Positions 25,614 to 34,560 of a stretch of DNA of 62,350 nucleotides are shown piece by piece. Source of the DNA: Verrucomicrobiota bacterium (lineage in GTDB: Bacteria; Verrucomicrobiota; Verrucomicrobiia; Chthoniobacterales; UBA10450); assembly GCA_003219215.1 (NCBI GenBank), contig QHPY01000174.1, forward strand, positions 1 to 62,350, read 5' to 3'. Numbering within the stretch: the first letter of the stretch is position 1; each line of letters begins with the position of its first letter. The notes beneath the pieces are model-generated. The model was not told where the DNA came from and searched no databases. It was given only the letters and a program-made list of their open reading frames with translations. Position numbers and translations under genes: made by a program.

Positions 25614-26269
25614 ATTTTTACTACTGGCTTGGTTACCATCTCAGTCGGTTACTCGCCCGATTGTTTTTTGGCTTTCGAATCATTCACCGCGAGCGCGTCA
25701 TTCAGACCGGACCGGTGATCCTGGCGATGAATCACCAAAGCTTTTTCGATCCGCCACTGGCCGGCAACGCCTGTGACCGGCCGATTTTCTTTCTGGCGAA
25801 AAAATCATTAATGAATGTGCCGGTGTTAGGATGGCTCTTGCCCAAGCTCAACGTCATTCCGGTGAATTTGGAAGGGGGCGATCGCAGCGCGCTCAAAGCA
25901 TTGATTCGAATTCTGAGCGCGGGAGATTGTGCGCTCGTTTTTCCGGAAGGATCGCGTACGCCGGATGGGAATTTGCATCCAGCCTTGCCCGGCCTGGGCT
26001 TGCTTATTGCGAAAACGCGCTCCCCGGTCGTTCCGATGCGAATTTTCGGAGCCTTCGATGCCTGGCCGATTCACGGGAAGATTCATTTGGGGCGCAAAAT
26101 CACCATCGTCATCGGCGAGCCGATTTATTTCTCGGGCGCAGATTTTGAGACAGGCGGAAAAGATCGCTACGCGCGGCTGAGCCAGCGGGTCATGGACGCA
26201 ATTGCGGCGCTGCACTTGCCTGAAGAGCATTTGCGTAGGCAAGATCGGCATCGAATGGTTTCAGAATGA
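25610..26269 (+). CDS. plsC: 1-acyl-sn-glycerol-3-phosphate acyltransferase
   Basis: 219 residues. It makes phosphatidic acid from lysophosphatidic acid at the inner membrane. Motifs: MNHQSFFDPP (NHx4D catalytic dyad) and FPEGSRTPDG (phosphate binding), with PVVPMRI later. GTG 25610 overlaps the cmk stop. The C-terminal tail RRQDRHRMVSE contains a one-mismatch 12-mer (26241-26252) read in the same odd Q-D-R-H-R frame as in cmk, suggesting the tail was added by the motif. Confidence 0.92.
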   Translation: MNFYYWLGYHLSRLLARLFFGFRIIHRERVIQTGPVILAMNHQSFFDPPLAGNACDRPIFFLAKKSLMNVPVLGWLLPKLNVIPVNLEGGDRSALKALIRILSAGDCALVFPEGSRTPDGNLHPALPGLGLLIAKTRSPVVPMRIFGAFDAWPIHGKIHLGRKITIVIGEPIYFSGADFETGGKDRYARLSQRVMDAIAALHLPEEHLRRQDRHRMVSE

Positions 26270-26445
26270 ACTCGGAACCTCGTGTCTCGAAGAATGTCGG
26301 CCGCCTCATGGTCGGGATTGTGATTGGCTTCGCACTGGTTGCGCTTTACGCAAACATTCAAAAATTGCGACGCGCCAAGATAGAAAGCGTGACGTTTACG
26401 CCTGCCTCTCAGACCGCGACGCCATCGCCAGCGCCTGCCCGTTGA
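26266..26445 (+). CDS. Small single-pass membrane protein (59 aa)
   Basis: A short ORF starting at an ATGA overlap with the plsC stop. It begins MNSEPRVSKNVGRLMVGIVI, has one membrane helix (GIVIGFALVALYANI), a basic stretch KLRRAKIES and a Thr/Pro/Ala tail. No family recognised. The stop-start overlap and helix make it a real gene; it is probably translationally coupled to plsC. Confidence 0.7.
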   Translation: MNSEPRVSKNVGRLMVGIVIGFALVALYANIQKLRRAKIESVTFTPASQTATPSPAPAR

Positions 26446-26477
26446 ATAATGAGAAAGAAAAGAGGTCTAATCATCCC

Positions 26478-28289
26478 ATGAAAAAGCTTTTTGTATTCCC
26501 AGCCGTCGTCGTCCTCGCCGGTCTTATTTCCTGCCAGAAGCAGCAAACTGAAGCAGAAAAGAACGCGGAAGTTGAGCGACAGGTCCAGGAGCGTCTGGCG
26601 GCGGAACAACAGGCCGAGCAGCAGCAACAGCTGACCCAGCGGCAGGCCGATCTCGAGGCGCGTGAAAAAGCGTTAGCGGATAAGGAAAAGGCGGCCGGAT
26701 CCGCCCCGGTTCGTCGTGGACGGTCTGAATCCGAATCGGTTACACAGCCACGCGCCGTTTCTGGAGCGAGACCGACTTCGGGTTATTCAACTTTCTATAC
26801 CAAATTGGAGCCCTACGGCGGATGGATAGAGACAAGTGATTACGGCTACGTCTGGCAACCGCGCGAAACGGAAAGTTCACGGAGCTGGCGTCCGTACACC
26901 AACGGTCGCTGGGTTTACACCGACGCGGGCTGGACCTGGATTTCCGAAGAGCCATTCGGTTGGGCAACCTATCACTACGGACGCTGGACGCGTTTGCGCG
27001 GCATTGGTTGGGTTTGGGTTCCGGGCAATCAATGGGCCCCAGCCTGGGTATCCTGGCGCAAGAGCAACGATTATGTCGGCTGGGCGCCGCTGCCGCCAGA
27101 GGCCCGATTCGATCAACACACCGGCATCCACAATTGGTCCGATAGTTACTACGACATCGGTCCGGACCAATATTGCTTCGTTCCGACCCGAGAATTCGGC
27201 GCGCAACGGATCGAGTCCGCGCTCGTTCCGCCGGAGCGCAACGTGACCATCGTTAACCAAACCACCAATGTCACCAACATTACTTACAACAACACGACAG
27301 TCGTGAACGAAGGTCCGAACTATGAAGAGTTGCGCACGCAAAGCCGCGAACCGTTGCAGCGCTTCCGTTTAGAGCGAAACGTGAATGTCGATGTCGCGGT
27401 CGAGCCACCGCGACCGGTCGTTCAAGGCGAAACCGTCATCGTGGCTGCGCCGGTGATTGCCGCCCCCGTAGCAAGCGAACGGCCACCGACAGTGAAGCAA
27501 ACAATTGCCCAAGCCGCGGTTGATCTCGGTTGGGCGGCAATCGCCGATCACGAAGCTGCCAAAAAAGCGCGCGAGAAAATTAAATCGGAAGCGACTCCAC
27601 CGTCGAACGCGCCGCCGAAAAAATTTGTGAAAGCTGCGATGACGAGCACAAGTCCTCAAACGGTTGAAAGCCCGGCGACATCGACATCGGTATCATCGAC
27701 GCCGGTCCCGTCTGCGACCATGTTGGCGACGCAAGCGCCGTCTGCTTCCGCAACCTCGACGCCGGAGCCGAAGACCACTCCACGAAGAGCAACGTCGTTC
27801 GAACAATCGCCGACACCGGCCACAACCTCAACGCCGGTATCGTCGGCAGCACCTTTGTCGACTGCGTCGCAACGCCGAGGACGATTACTTGTTCCAAGCG
27901 CGACACCGGTTCGGCAGATGACACCTAGTGCAACACCGAAACCGGCTGCATCGAGTTCGCCGACTCCGACGGACACTATTTCTTCAACTCAAATTCCAGC
28001 GCCGTTGGCGTCGCCGACTTCAACCGGCGCCGCAATGCAGGAAGGATCGCCGCAAGGAAAATTCAAATCTCAGGCGCAAAAGTTTCAGCCGCGCAAAATC
28101 GAACCAATCGATTCGGTATCGGCCTCGCCGACTGTAACATCGACCTCGTCACCGAATGCTGCTTCAACTCCTTTATCTTCTCCGGGCGGAAAACTGACCA
28201 AACAGGAAAAGCGTGAAGAAAAGAAAGAGTTAAAGCGGGAGCGTAGACAAGGCTTCGAAAGCGTTCCGCCCTCGGCCACCCCTCAGTAG
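26478..28289 (+). CDS. DUF6600-type lipoprotein with coiled coil and Ser/Thr/Pro tail
   Basis: 603 residues from ATG 26478. Lipobox in LAGLISC (Cys 19). Residues 20-75 form a charged Glu/Gln coiled coil. The next 180 or so residues have the repeated aromatic pattern of DUF6600: YGYVWQPRE, SWRPYTNGRWVYTDAGWTW, EPFGWATYHYGRW, GWVWVPGNQWAPAWVSWR. The rest is a long Thr/Ser/Pro/Ala tail ending in a Lys/Arg/Glu cluster. Function is unknown; a periplasmic cell-envelope role is likely. The open frame extends upstream to 26202 but that part overlaps plsC. Confidence 0.82.
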   Translation: MKKLFVFPAVVVLAGLISCQKQQTEAEKNAEVERQVQERLAAEQQAEQQQQLTQRQADLEAREKALADKEKAAGSAPVRRGRSESESVTQPRAVSGARPTSGYSTFYTKLEPYGGWIETSDYGYVWQPRETESSRSWRPYTNGRWVYTDAGWTWISEEPFGWATYHYGRWTRLRGIGWVWVPGNQWAPAWVSWRKSNDYVGWAPLPPEARFDQHTGIHNWSDSYYDIGPDQYCFVPTREFGAQRIESALVPPERNVTIVNQTTNVTNITYNNTTVVNEGPNYEELRTQSREPLQRFRLERNVNVDVAVEPPRPVVQGETVIVAAPVIAAPVASERPPTVKQTIAQAAVDLGWAAIADHEAAKKAREKIKSEATPPSNAPPKKFVKAAMTSTSPQTVESPATSTSVSSTPVPSATMLATQAPSASATSTPEPKTTPRRATSFEQSPTPATTSTPVSSAAPLSTASQRRGRLLVPSATPVRQMTPSATPKPAASSSPTPTDTISSTQIPAPLASPTSTGAAMQEGSPQGKFKSQAQKFQPRKIEPIDSVSASPTVTSTSSPNAASTPLSSPGGKLTKQEKREEKKELKRERRQGFESVPPSATPQ

Positions 28290-28291
28290 TC

Positions 28292-28400
28292 TGTCATCCT
28301 GAACGAAGTGAAGATCTTTCACAGGGTTGATTAATCACACCGGTTATATTGCGTGTTAGCGCGTCGAGTGGGCGATTCCTCGCTCTGCTCGGAATTACCA
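28292..28400. repeat. Two-ended dispersed palindromic element between convergent genes
   Basis: Left arm TGTCATCCTGAACGAAGTGA (from 28292) and right arm GATTCCTCGCTCTGCTCGGA (from 28374) are imperfect inverted copies of the GTCATTCCGAGC-type repeat also seen at 12734. The element fills the whole gap between the DUF6600 stop (28289) and the ligase stop (28407). Confidence 0.6.
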
Positions 28401-28406
28401 TCAAGC

Positions 28407-31178
28407 TTAAGCGTTCTCATTTTCTAGATCGGCGTCCGCTCGCGCTTGTTGCGCGGCGAGTTCGCGCGCATAGGTCAATGTATCAATGGCATCCACATTT
28501 TTGTCCCGCCGAATCGCTTTGATTCGCGGAAAGCGCAGCGCGAGTCCGCTCGCGTGGCGTGTGCTCGGCTGAATCGCGTTGAACGCGACCTCGAGGACGA
28601 TCTCCGGCTTTACTTCACGATATCGGCCGTGATCGACGATCGTGTTTTGTTTGAAATACTCGGTTAGTTGCGCAATCTCGACATCGGTCAGGCCGCTGTA
28701 AGCTTTGCCGATTGGTAAAAGCTCACCGCTAGTTTCATCTCGCACCGCGAACGTATAATCGCTCAACACCTTATTGCGCTTGCCGTGACCGAACTCGGCG
28801 CCGACGACAACGACGTCGAGCGTGGCCAGTTCTTTCTTTAATTTGAACCAAAACATCCCGCGTGCGCCTGGGGTGTAGAAACTTTTCGGATCCTTGATCA
28901 TCAATCCTTCGTTCAAGCGGCGCCGCGCTTGCCGAAAACGTTCGTCGATCTCTGCGGCTGAGTGCGCCGGGAAAACTTCCGCGATTTGAAATTGCGCCGG
29001 CAATTTCAAATCACGCAGCAGTTCGCGCCGATTCTGCAGCGCGGTCTTCAGCAACGAGCGGCCGTTGAGCCAGAGCAAATCGAAGGCAATGAACGCGACC
29101 GGCACATCGGCGGATGCAGTGGCGAACAAATCTCCGCCGTCTGTTTTCCTTCCAAGACGTTTTTGCAAATCGAAGAAGGTCAGCTTGCGTCCCTGTCCGA
29201 AGGCAACAATCTCGCCATCGAGGATAAGATCGACATCGAACGTGCGCGCCTGTTCGGCTAGCTCAGGAAATTGGTCGGTGATCAACCGGAGATCGCGCGA
29301 ATAAATCTCGGCGCGTTTTGCATTGCGATGGAGCTGCGCCCGAATGCCGTCGAACTTATCTTCGACAAAAACCGTAGCCGCGGCCTCCTTAGCGGCGTTA
29401 AATCGGTCCCAAATCGCTTCCGCAGTCGGCTCGGGCGTGGCGAGCATGCATTTGATCGGCCGAAAGATCGACAACTCCGCGCGGTCTAATTGTCTTTGTG
29501 ACGCAAGCGACGCCGTGGCCCCGATGTCGCCGAGCAACATGTTCGCTTCTTTGACTTGTTCGAGCGGAACCTCGAACGTGCGGGCAATCGCTTCTTCCAC
29601 CAATCCTTCCCGCAAACCAATTCGAAGGTCGCCGGTCAGAATTTTCACGACGTATTGATCTTCGCGCGCGGACAAATTCGCGAAGCGCACCTGCAGCAGC
29701 TCCGCTTTCGCAATCGGTCCCCGCGCGCGATGGAGTTTTTCGAAAAACTCGCGGGATTCCAAAATGGAGAATGGCTGCGGCTTCGTTCGTCCTTCCAGAA
29801 CCTCGAACGCAGTTTTGCCCAGATCGCCGTGACTGGCCGCGATGCGATGAAATTCTGGATCGCTGATTTTTGTCGCCGCGAGCAACGCGCGATAAATCAC
29901 TACCCAACCAATTTGTAACGTCCGCAGATCGCTCTGGGCAAATGCGCGAGCTGTCAGATAAGTCGTCACGATAGGCAACTGCTCGTTGTTCAGGGTGTGT
30001 AGATACTCCGCGAGCAAGCGCACTTTCTCGAGTTTCGCCGGTGTTACTGCAATTGATTCGCCGACATTCGCGAAGTCCAGAAATTCGGATTGGGTAGCGT
30101 ACGCGTCTCGCGTGCCTGGTTTCGGCGTCTCGCCGAAACAATCTTTTCGAAAAGTTTGCGAAGGCGAGGCGCCTTCGCCAGCGCCCGGGACGCGTGCGCT
30201 ACCCAGACTCGGGAATTCCATCTGGTTTTCTTCGCTTAACGCCCAGGCTTCCACTCCGCGCTCGCGCAGATCGCAAGCGAACTGTCCGGCGAAACCGTGG
30301 AGCGTGAAGACGCGTTTGGGTTGTACAAGATCGACATAACGGACGAGATCGTTGTAATCGGCGTGATCGGAAAGCGGAAACGCGGCGTCGACCTGATAGC
30401 GGTAAATGGCATTCGGATCGACTGCCCAGCCGCTGATCATCGCGACGCGTTTGCGCGGGATTTTCCCGATCACTGCTGAGTGGCTCGCGCTTGGCGGACA
30501 GATGAGAACTTTTCCGGCGACCTCATTTTTGTTGTAGCGGACGTATTTGCAGAACGATTGCCCGAATTGCTCGTAGATCCGCGTCATTTGATAAACCGAA
30601 CCATGCAGCATCGGCGTAAGTCCCGCGCCATCGAGTGAACACAAGATTTCCTGCGCTTTGCCTAACGAATAGCCCAGGAGTACCGGCACTGCGCCGTCTT
30701 CGATTGTTTCGCGACAGAATGCGACAATCTGCTCGATCACTTGTTCGGTCCTCGGAAATTGATAACGCGGCAAACCGAATGTCGTTTCCATGATTAACGT
30801 GTCGGCCTCGCGCCATTCCGCTGCTTCAGCTGACTTTCCGTGACGCAATTTGAAATCCCCGGTGTAAAGAAGCGTTTCGTTTCCGCTCGAGAGAAACAAT
30901 TGCGCCGAACCAAAGATGTGACCGGCGGGCAGGAGCGTTACATCGGCATCGTGAACGCGTCGCTGCTCGCCGAAAGGCAGGACGTGTTCGATGCGAGTGC
31001 CGGGCATTCGCGCTTGCAGCAAACGCGCGGTACGCTCCGAAAGAATGATCACTTCGTGCGGCGCGATGTGATCGCCATGCGCGTGCGAGATGAAAGCGAA
31101 GCGCTTGGCTTCCCGGGGATCGAGCCACAAGTCCTGCGCCGGGAGGTAAATTCCGCACTCGTAACGAACTTCGATCAT
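28407..31178 (-). CDS. Single-chain MBL/beta-CASP exonuclease and ATP-dependent DNA ligase
   Basis: 923 residues. Residues 1-320: metallo-beta-lactamase/beta-CASP nuclease of the 'ligase-associated exonuclease' type, with SHAHGDH (H32, H34, D36, H37), AGHIFGSAQ, YTGDF and a late SDHADY. Residues 375-900: ATP-dependent DNA ligase with N-terminal domain, catalytic VEDKFDGIRAQ (Lys 608), DGEIVAF, GLMIKDP and FWFKLKKE. In many bacteria these are two adjacent genes with a helicase; here they are one ORF. A 113-bp palindromic element encodes about residues 325-363, exactly at the junction. Role: DNA repair end-processing and sealing (inference). Confidence 0.88.
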   Translation of the reverse strand: MIEVRYECGIYLPAQDLWLDPREAKRFAFISHAHGDHIAPHEVIILSERTARLLQARMPGTRIEHVLPFGEQRRVHDADVTLLPAGHIFGSAQLFLSSGNETLLYTGDFKLRHGKSAEAAEWREADTLIMETTFGLPRYQFPRTEQVIEQIVAFCRETIEDGAVPVLLGYSLGKAQEILCSLDGAGLTPMLHGSVYQMTRIYEQFGQSFCKYVRYNKNEVAGKVLICPPSASHSAVIGKIPRKRVAMISGWAVDPNAIYRYQVDAAFPLSDHADYNDLVRYVDLVQPKRVFTLHGFAGQFACDLRERGVEAWALSEENQMEFPSLGSARVPGAGEGASPSQTFRKDCFGETPKPGTRDAYATQSEFLDFANVGESIAVTPAKLEKVRLLAEYLHTLNNEQLPIVTTYLTARAFAQSDLRTLQIGWVVIYRALLAATKISDPEFHRIAASHGDLGKTAFEVLEGRTKPQPFSILESREFFEKLHRARGPIAKAELLQVRFANLSAREDQYVVKILTGDLRIGLREGLVEEAIARTFEVPLEQVKEANMLLGDIGATASLASQRQLDRAELSIFRPIKCMLATPEPTAEAIWDRFNAAKEAAATVFVEDKFDGIRAQLHRNAKRAEIYSRDLRLITDQFPELAEQARTFDVDLILDGEIVAFGQGRKLTFFDLQKRLGRKTDGGDLFATASADVPVAFIAFDLLWLNGRSLLKTALQNRRELLRDLKLPAQFQIAEVFPAHSAAEIDERFRQARRRLNEGLMIKDPKSFYTPGARGMFWFKLKKELATLDVVVVGAEFGHGKRNKVLSDYTFAVRDETSGELLPIGKAYSGLTDVEIAQLTEYFKQNTIVDHGRYREVKPEIVLEVAFNAIQPSTRHASGLALRFPRIKAIRRDKNVDAIDTLTYARELAAQQARADADLENENA
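29226..29237 (-). repeat. Iterated 12-mer, exact
   Basis: AAGATCGACATC on plus, in the ligase domain (minus gene), read D-V-D-L. Confidence 0.9.
30091..30205. mobile_element. 113-115 bp palindromic element at the exonuclease-ligase junction
   Basis: Terminal inverted repeats GGGTAGCGTACGCGTCTCG (from 30092) and CGGGACGCGTGCGCTACCC (to 30204) match at 17 of 19 positions. Inside are GTTTCGGC-gtct-GCCGAAAC, CTTTTCGAAAAG and GCGAAGGC-gag-GCGCCTTCGC hairpins. The coding strand stays open through it and yields a Gly/Ser/Pro-rich linker (for example GSARVPGAGEGASPS). Insertion within the linker is inferred from the structure. Confidence 0.8.
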
Positions 31179-31270
31179 TGAAAACGGTAACTCTTCGATG
31201 AGCGTGTTCCAAGTCGTGCGCCCGGCGACCCGAATTGACAGATGAAACTAGAACCGGTTTCATAGAAGGC

Positions 31271-31870
31271 GTGAAGTTCCGAATTGCATTGTTGCTTTTG
31301 ATTCCGCTGGCGAACGGTCTCTCGCGAACACAGGAACAACCGCGCTTGCTTGATCGTGTCGTTCCGCTTCCGATGGCGCTGAGCGACGATTTTCAATTTC
31401 GAAAAACGAAACTCTATCTTTTGACCGAGACCGCGCCCGGCCAGGAGAAGACCTCCAACGACCAGACTGTTAAGGGCGCAGCGAAGGGAGGAAAACTTTC
31501 GAGCACCGCGCCGTCGAGCAAATCGACTACGGTCCAGGACGCGTCAATTCGCTTCGAAAGACAGTACCGGCTTTTTGGCGCGGTGACGAGGCTCGACCAA
31601 CGCGAAAGGTTTGGGAATTACTTCGATTTTTTCTGGCGCTCCCGCCGTGCGGCGGATTTGACAATTCGGCTAGAGTATCGGCAGGAGAAATTACATGCGC
31701 ATATCCAGGCCCAGGAAATTTCCTATTCGGACGCGCGCGGCAGCTACAAAACGGAGTTCAAAGTGGTGGGGGACGATTACTTTGACGATGGCCGGGTGAC
31801 GGCGTGGCGTTGTTTGTTGATCGAAAAGGGGAGGATTGTGGCCGAAACGCACTCCTACATGTGGGAGTAG
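31271..31870 (+). CDS. Exported protein of unknown function
   Basis: 199 residues from GTG 31271 (AAGG four bases upstream): signal peptide VKFRIALLLLIPLANGLS. The mature part has no recognised domain; it is soluble and basic, with FERQYRLFGAVTRLDQRERF and a C-terminal TAWRCLLIEKGRIVAETHSY. The longer frame from 31235 lacks the signal context. Alone between the ligase (divergent) and the STAS gene. Confidence 0.6.
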   Translation: MKFRIALLLLIPLANGLSRTQEQPRLLDRVVPLPMALSDDFQFRKTKLYLLTETAPGQEKTSNDQTVKGAAKGGKLSSTAPSSKSTTVQDASIRFERQYRLFGAVTRLDQRERFGNYFDFFWRSRRAADLTIRLEYRQEKLHAHIQAQEISYSDARGSYKTEFKVVGDDYFDDGRVTAWRCLLIEKGRIVAETHSYMWE

Positions 31871-31914
31871 CGGCGCAAAGCCTTGTTGAGAGGTGTCGGT
31901 AATTTGACAGTGTC

Positions 31915-31926
31915 GATGTCGATCTT
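31915..31926 (+). repeat. Iterated 12-mer, exact, intergenic
   Basis: GATGTCGATCTT upstream of the STAS gene. It is followed by GTATTC, as is the core copy at 459-468, so 15-16 bases are shared. Confidence 0.9.
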
Positions 31927-31947
31927 GTATTCTTTAGGTACTCAGTT

Positions 31948-32460
31948 GTGCAGTCATCGATTCTAGTGGGCGTGAACGGTCCGGCCGTTTGGGTGCGAGT
32001 GGAAGGCAAGGGCAACTTCCTGAACAGCGGGAGCCTGAAAGAATTCGCGCAAGAAATGGTCAATCGCGGCTATCGCGAGTTTGTTTTTGATCTGGAACAT
32101 TGCGCGATGATGGATTCTACCTTCATGGGAACAATGGCGGCGGTGGCGCTGCGGTTGAAGGAACTCGGGCAAGGCCATCTCCATGTCGTGCATTGTGGCG
32201 ATCGCAGCCGCGAACTTCTTTCCGGGCTTGGATTGGACCAAATTTTCGAGATTCGTCCTAATGGTGCGGTCGCTCCAGAATGTGAACAGATGAAGGAGAG
32301 CGCACGCGACGGCACCGAACCTGAAAAGAAGGAGCACACTGAAACAATGCTGGAAGCGCATGAGGCACTGTGTGAGGCGGCCCCACAGAATCTTTCCCGG
32401 TTTAAGGACGTTCTCGATTACTTAAAACAGGACCTCCATCAAACGACGGCGGGGAAGTAA
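31948..32460 (+). CDS. STAS-domain anti-sigma factor antagonist
   Basis: 170 residues. STAS fold (residues 1-105) with the phospho-site segment HCAMMDSTFMGTM, as in SpoIIAA/RsbV; the acidic 60-residue C-terminal extension is unusual. In partner switching it binds an anti-sigma kinase when dephosphorylated. The next gene encodes a PP2C phosphatase, so the pair is a natural switch. GTG 31948 is the start. An exact 12-mer lies 22 bases upstream. Confidence 0.88.
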   Translation: MQSSILVGVNGPAVWVRVEGKGNFLNSGSLKEFAQEMVNRGYREFVFDLEHCAMMDSTFMGTMAAVALRLKELGQGHLHVVHCGDRSRELLSGLGLDQIFEIRPNGAVAPECEQMKESARDGTEPEKKEHTETMLEAHEALCEAAPQNLSRFKDVLDYLKQDLHQTTAGK

Positions 32461-32475
32461 GCTGGCCACGATCTC

Positions 32476-33912
32476 ATGCGGCCAACCATTCTTTTCTGGC
32501 TGCTGATCGCATGCCTGGCCGCGTGGGTCTATACGCTGATGCGACAGCGGCGAAGCATTCGGCGACTCGAGCGTTCGCAGGAAGAAATTCAAGTAGAAGA
32601 GACGCTCGTCTTCGATTTCCTTCACGGACTGGGCGAGGCTTTTAGCGAGACAATTAGACCAGCGGATCTGCATCGCTTGATTGTTGAAGGAGCGACGCGC
32701 GTCCTCGATGCCCAGGGCGGCGCACTTTATCTGACCGACCGAAGCGGAAAAAAACTTGCGCCATCCTTCGTCTCCAAAGGTTGTCCGCCGCTGGTGGACG
32801 TTCCACCGCATATTTTGCAACAAGCCGCGGCCTCACCGCTCGCGTTGGAAAGTTTTCTTAGACTTCACAATATCGGAAGCGGTGAAGGATTGCTCGGACG
32901 CGTGTGGCAGGCGGCCATGCCGCTTTATACGAATGAATTTTCGGAAGCGCCAGAGTTGGCGAAACTGCGGGATAGTTCGTTAGGCGCGACTTCGGTGATG
33001 GTGGCGCCGCTTCTCTACGCGAAGCAAAACATGGGTGTGCTCGCACTGGCGAACAGCCGAATGGGCGCGCCGTTCTCGCAAAACGATTTCGTCGTTTTCA
33101 AATCGATCACTGAGCAATCGGCGTTCGCGCTCTACAACGCCATCATTTATTCCGAGGCGAACGAAAAGAAGCGGCTCGACCACGACCTGGAAATCGCGCG
33201 CGACATTCAGCGCATTCTGCTTCCAGCTGAAGCGCCCAACGTGAACGGATTTGAGATCAGCGGAATCAACGTGCCCGCGCGCCAGGTCAGCGGCGATTAT
33301 TTTGATTATATCAAGGTCGACGACGAACGGCTCGGCGTCGCTATCGCGGATGTTTCCGGCAAAGGCGTGCCGGCTTCTCTCATCATGGCGATTTGTCGCA
33401 GCGTTCTGCGCAGTCAGGCGATAGGAAATCCCTCGCCGGCCGATGTCCTCCAAAAAGTAAATCGACAACTTTATCCCGACATCAAGGAGGACATGTTCAT
33501 CAGCATGGCCTACCTGGTTCTCGATCATGCGCGGGACGGCGTTACTCTAGCGCGCGCCGGACACGACGCACCGCTCCTTTATAAACAAAAATCGCAGACT
33601 ATTGCACCGTTGAAGACGCCGGGCATGGTCGTCGGCATTGACAGCGGAGATGTGTTCGACAGGTTAACAACGGACGTCGTTGTGGGGCTTGAGCGCGACG
33701 ATTGTATCCTCCTTTACACGGATGGAATTACTGAGGCCCTCGATAACGAAGGGAACGAATTTGGATTGGAGCGAACGATTGCTTCGGTTCAATCCAGCGC
33801 AAAAGAGGGCGCGCAGGCGATGGTTACGCGGTTGATCGATGATTTGCGAAACTTCGTCGGGTCGACCCCGCAAAACGACGACATCACCATGATTGCGATT
33901 CGAAAAACATGA
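32476..33912 (+). CDS. GAF-PP2C (RsbU-type) phosphatase
   Basis: 478 residues. One N-terminal membrane helix (ILFWLLIACLAAWVYTLM), a coiled coil, a GAF domain (about 55-210), then PP2C/SpoIIE: ARDIQRILLP, RQVSGDYFDYI, IADVSGKGVPASLIM, LLYTDGITEA and NDDITMIAI metal-site motifs. It should dephosphorylate the STAS protein encoded just upstream in response to a signal sensed by GAF. The stop overlaps the grpE ATG. Confidence 0.9.
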   Translation: MRPTILFWLLIACLAAWVYTLMRQRRSIRRLERSQEEIQVEETLVFDFLHGLGEAFSETIRPADLHRLIVEGATRVLDAQGGALYLTDRSGKKLAPSFVSKGCPPLVDVPPHILQQAAASPLALESFLRLHNIGSGEGLLGRVWQAAMPLYTNEFSEAPELAKLRDSSLGATSVMVAPLLYAKQNMGVLALANSRMGAPFSQNDFVVFKSITEQSAFALYNAIIYSEANEKKRLDHDLEIARDIQRILLPAEAPNVNGFEISGINVPARQVSGDYFDYIKVDDERLGVAIADVSGKGVPASLIMAICRSVLRSQAIGNPSPADVLQKVNRQLYPDIKEDMFISMAYLVLDHARDGVTLARAGHDAPLLYKQKSQTIAPLKTPGMVVGIDSGDVFDRLTTDVVVGLERDDCILLYTDGITEALDNEGNEFGLERTIASVQSSAKEGAQAMVTRLIDDLRNFVGSTPQNDDITMIAIRKT

Positions 33913-34484
33913 AAAAAATTCCCGTGACCGAATCCGACGAGCTGAAAAAGCGCCAGGACACGGAACAAAGATCGACGTCTTCCGCGTCGGACGGCGCCCC
34001 GGCCGCGGACCAAGCCGACAGCGATGATCCGGTCGCCGGTTTGCAAGCGGACCTGGATCGGTTTCGGGATTTGGCCATGCGCAGTCGGGCCGACTTTGAA
34101 AATTATAAGAAACGGTCCGCTCGCGAAAAGGAAGAGGCGATTAAATATGCAAACACCAGCCTCTTGGAAAAACTGGTTTCAATCGTAGATCACTTCGAGC
34201 TGGGGTTGGAAGCGGCACGTGGCGAAGACGAAAAGTCGCCGATTTATTCCGGGATGAGCCTCGTGCTTAAGCAGTTCCAAGATTTTCTGGCTGAAAACGG
34301 ATTGCAGCCGATCGATGCCGTTGGCCGGAAGTTCGATCCCAATCTGCACGAAGCGATCGCGCACGAGCCGAGCGACGAGGTTCCCGAGGGAATTGTGATT
34401 CGTCAAACCCGCCGCGGCTACCGGCTTAAGGATCGGTTGCTGCGGCCGTCCGCTGTTGTCGTCTCGAGCGGACCAAGGAAATGA
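33909..34484 (+). CDS. grpE: GrpE, nucleotide-exchange factor of DnaK
   Basis: 191 residues: disordered acidic N-terminus, a long coiled coil with RSRADFENYKKRSAREKEEA, and the C-terminal beta domain with VGRKFDPNLHEAIAHEPSDE and GYRLKDRLLRPSAVVV. ATG 33909 overlaps the phosphatase stop. The stop codon TGA is also the first three bases of a palindromic repeat (34482). dnaK is not in the window. A one-mismatch 12-mer (33968-33979) is read R-S-T-S in the disordered N-terminus. Confidence 0.94.
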   Translation: MKKIPVTESDELKKRQDTEQRSTSSASDGAPAADQADSDDPVAGLQADLDRFRDLAMRSRADFENYKKRSAREKEEAIKYANTSLLEKLVSIVDHFELGLEAARGEDEKSPIYSGMSLVLKQFQDFLAENGLQPIDAVGRKFDPNLHEAIAHEPSDEVPEGIVIRQTRRGYRLKDRLLRPSAVVVSSGPRK

Positions 34485-34549
34485 CGAGTCATGGGTGACG
34501 AGTAAATTTCGGCGCGCCGGCTGCTGACTCTTGTCACTTGTCACTCGGC
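34482..34549. repeat. Palindromic repeat between grpE and dnaJ
   Basis: TGACGAGTCATGGGTGACGA at the left and ACTCTTGTCACTTGTCACTC at the right are imperfect inverted arms of a GTGACAAGT-type dispersed repeat. The left end supplies the grpE stop codon. It spans nearly the whole gap before dnaJ. Confidence 0.55.
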
Positions 34550-34560
34550 ACTTTCTTAAA

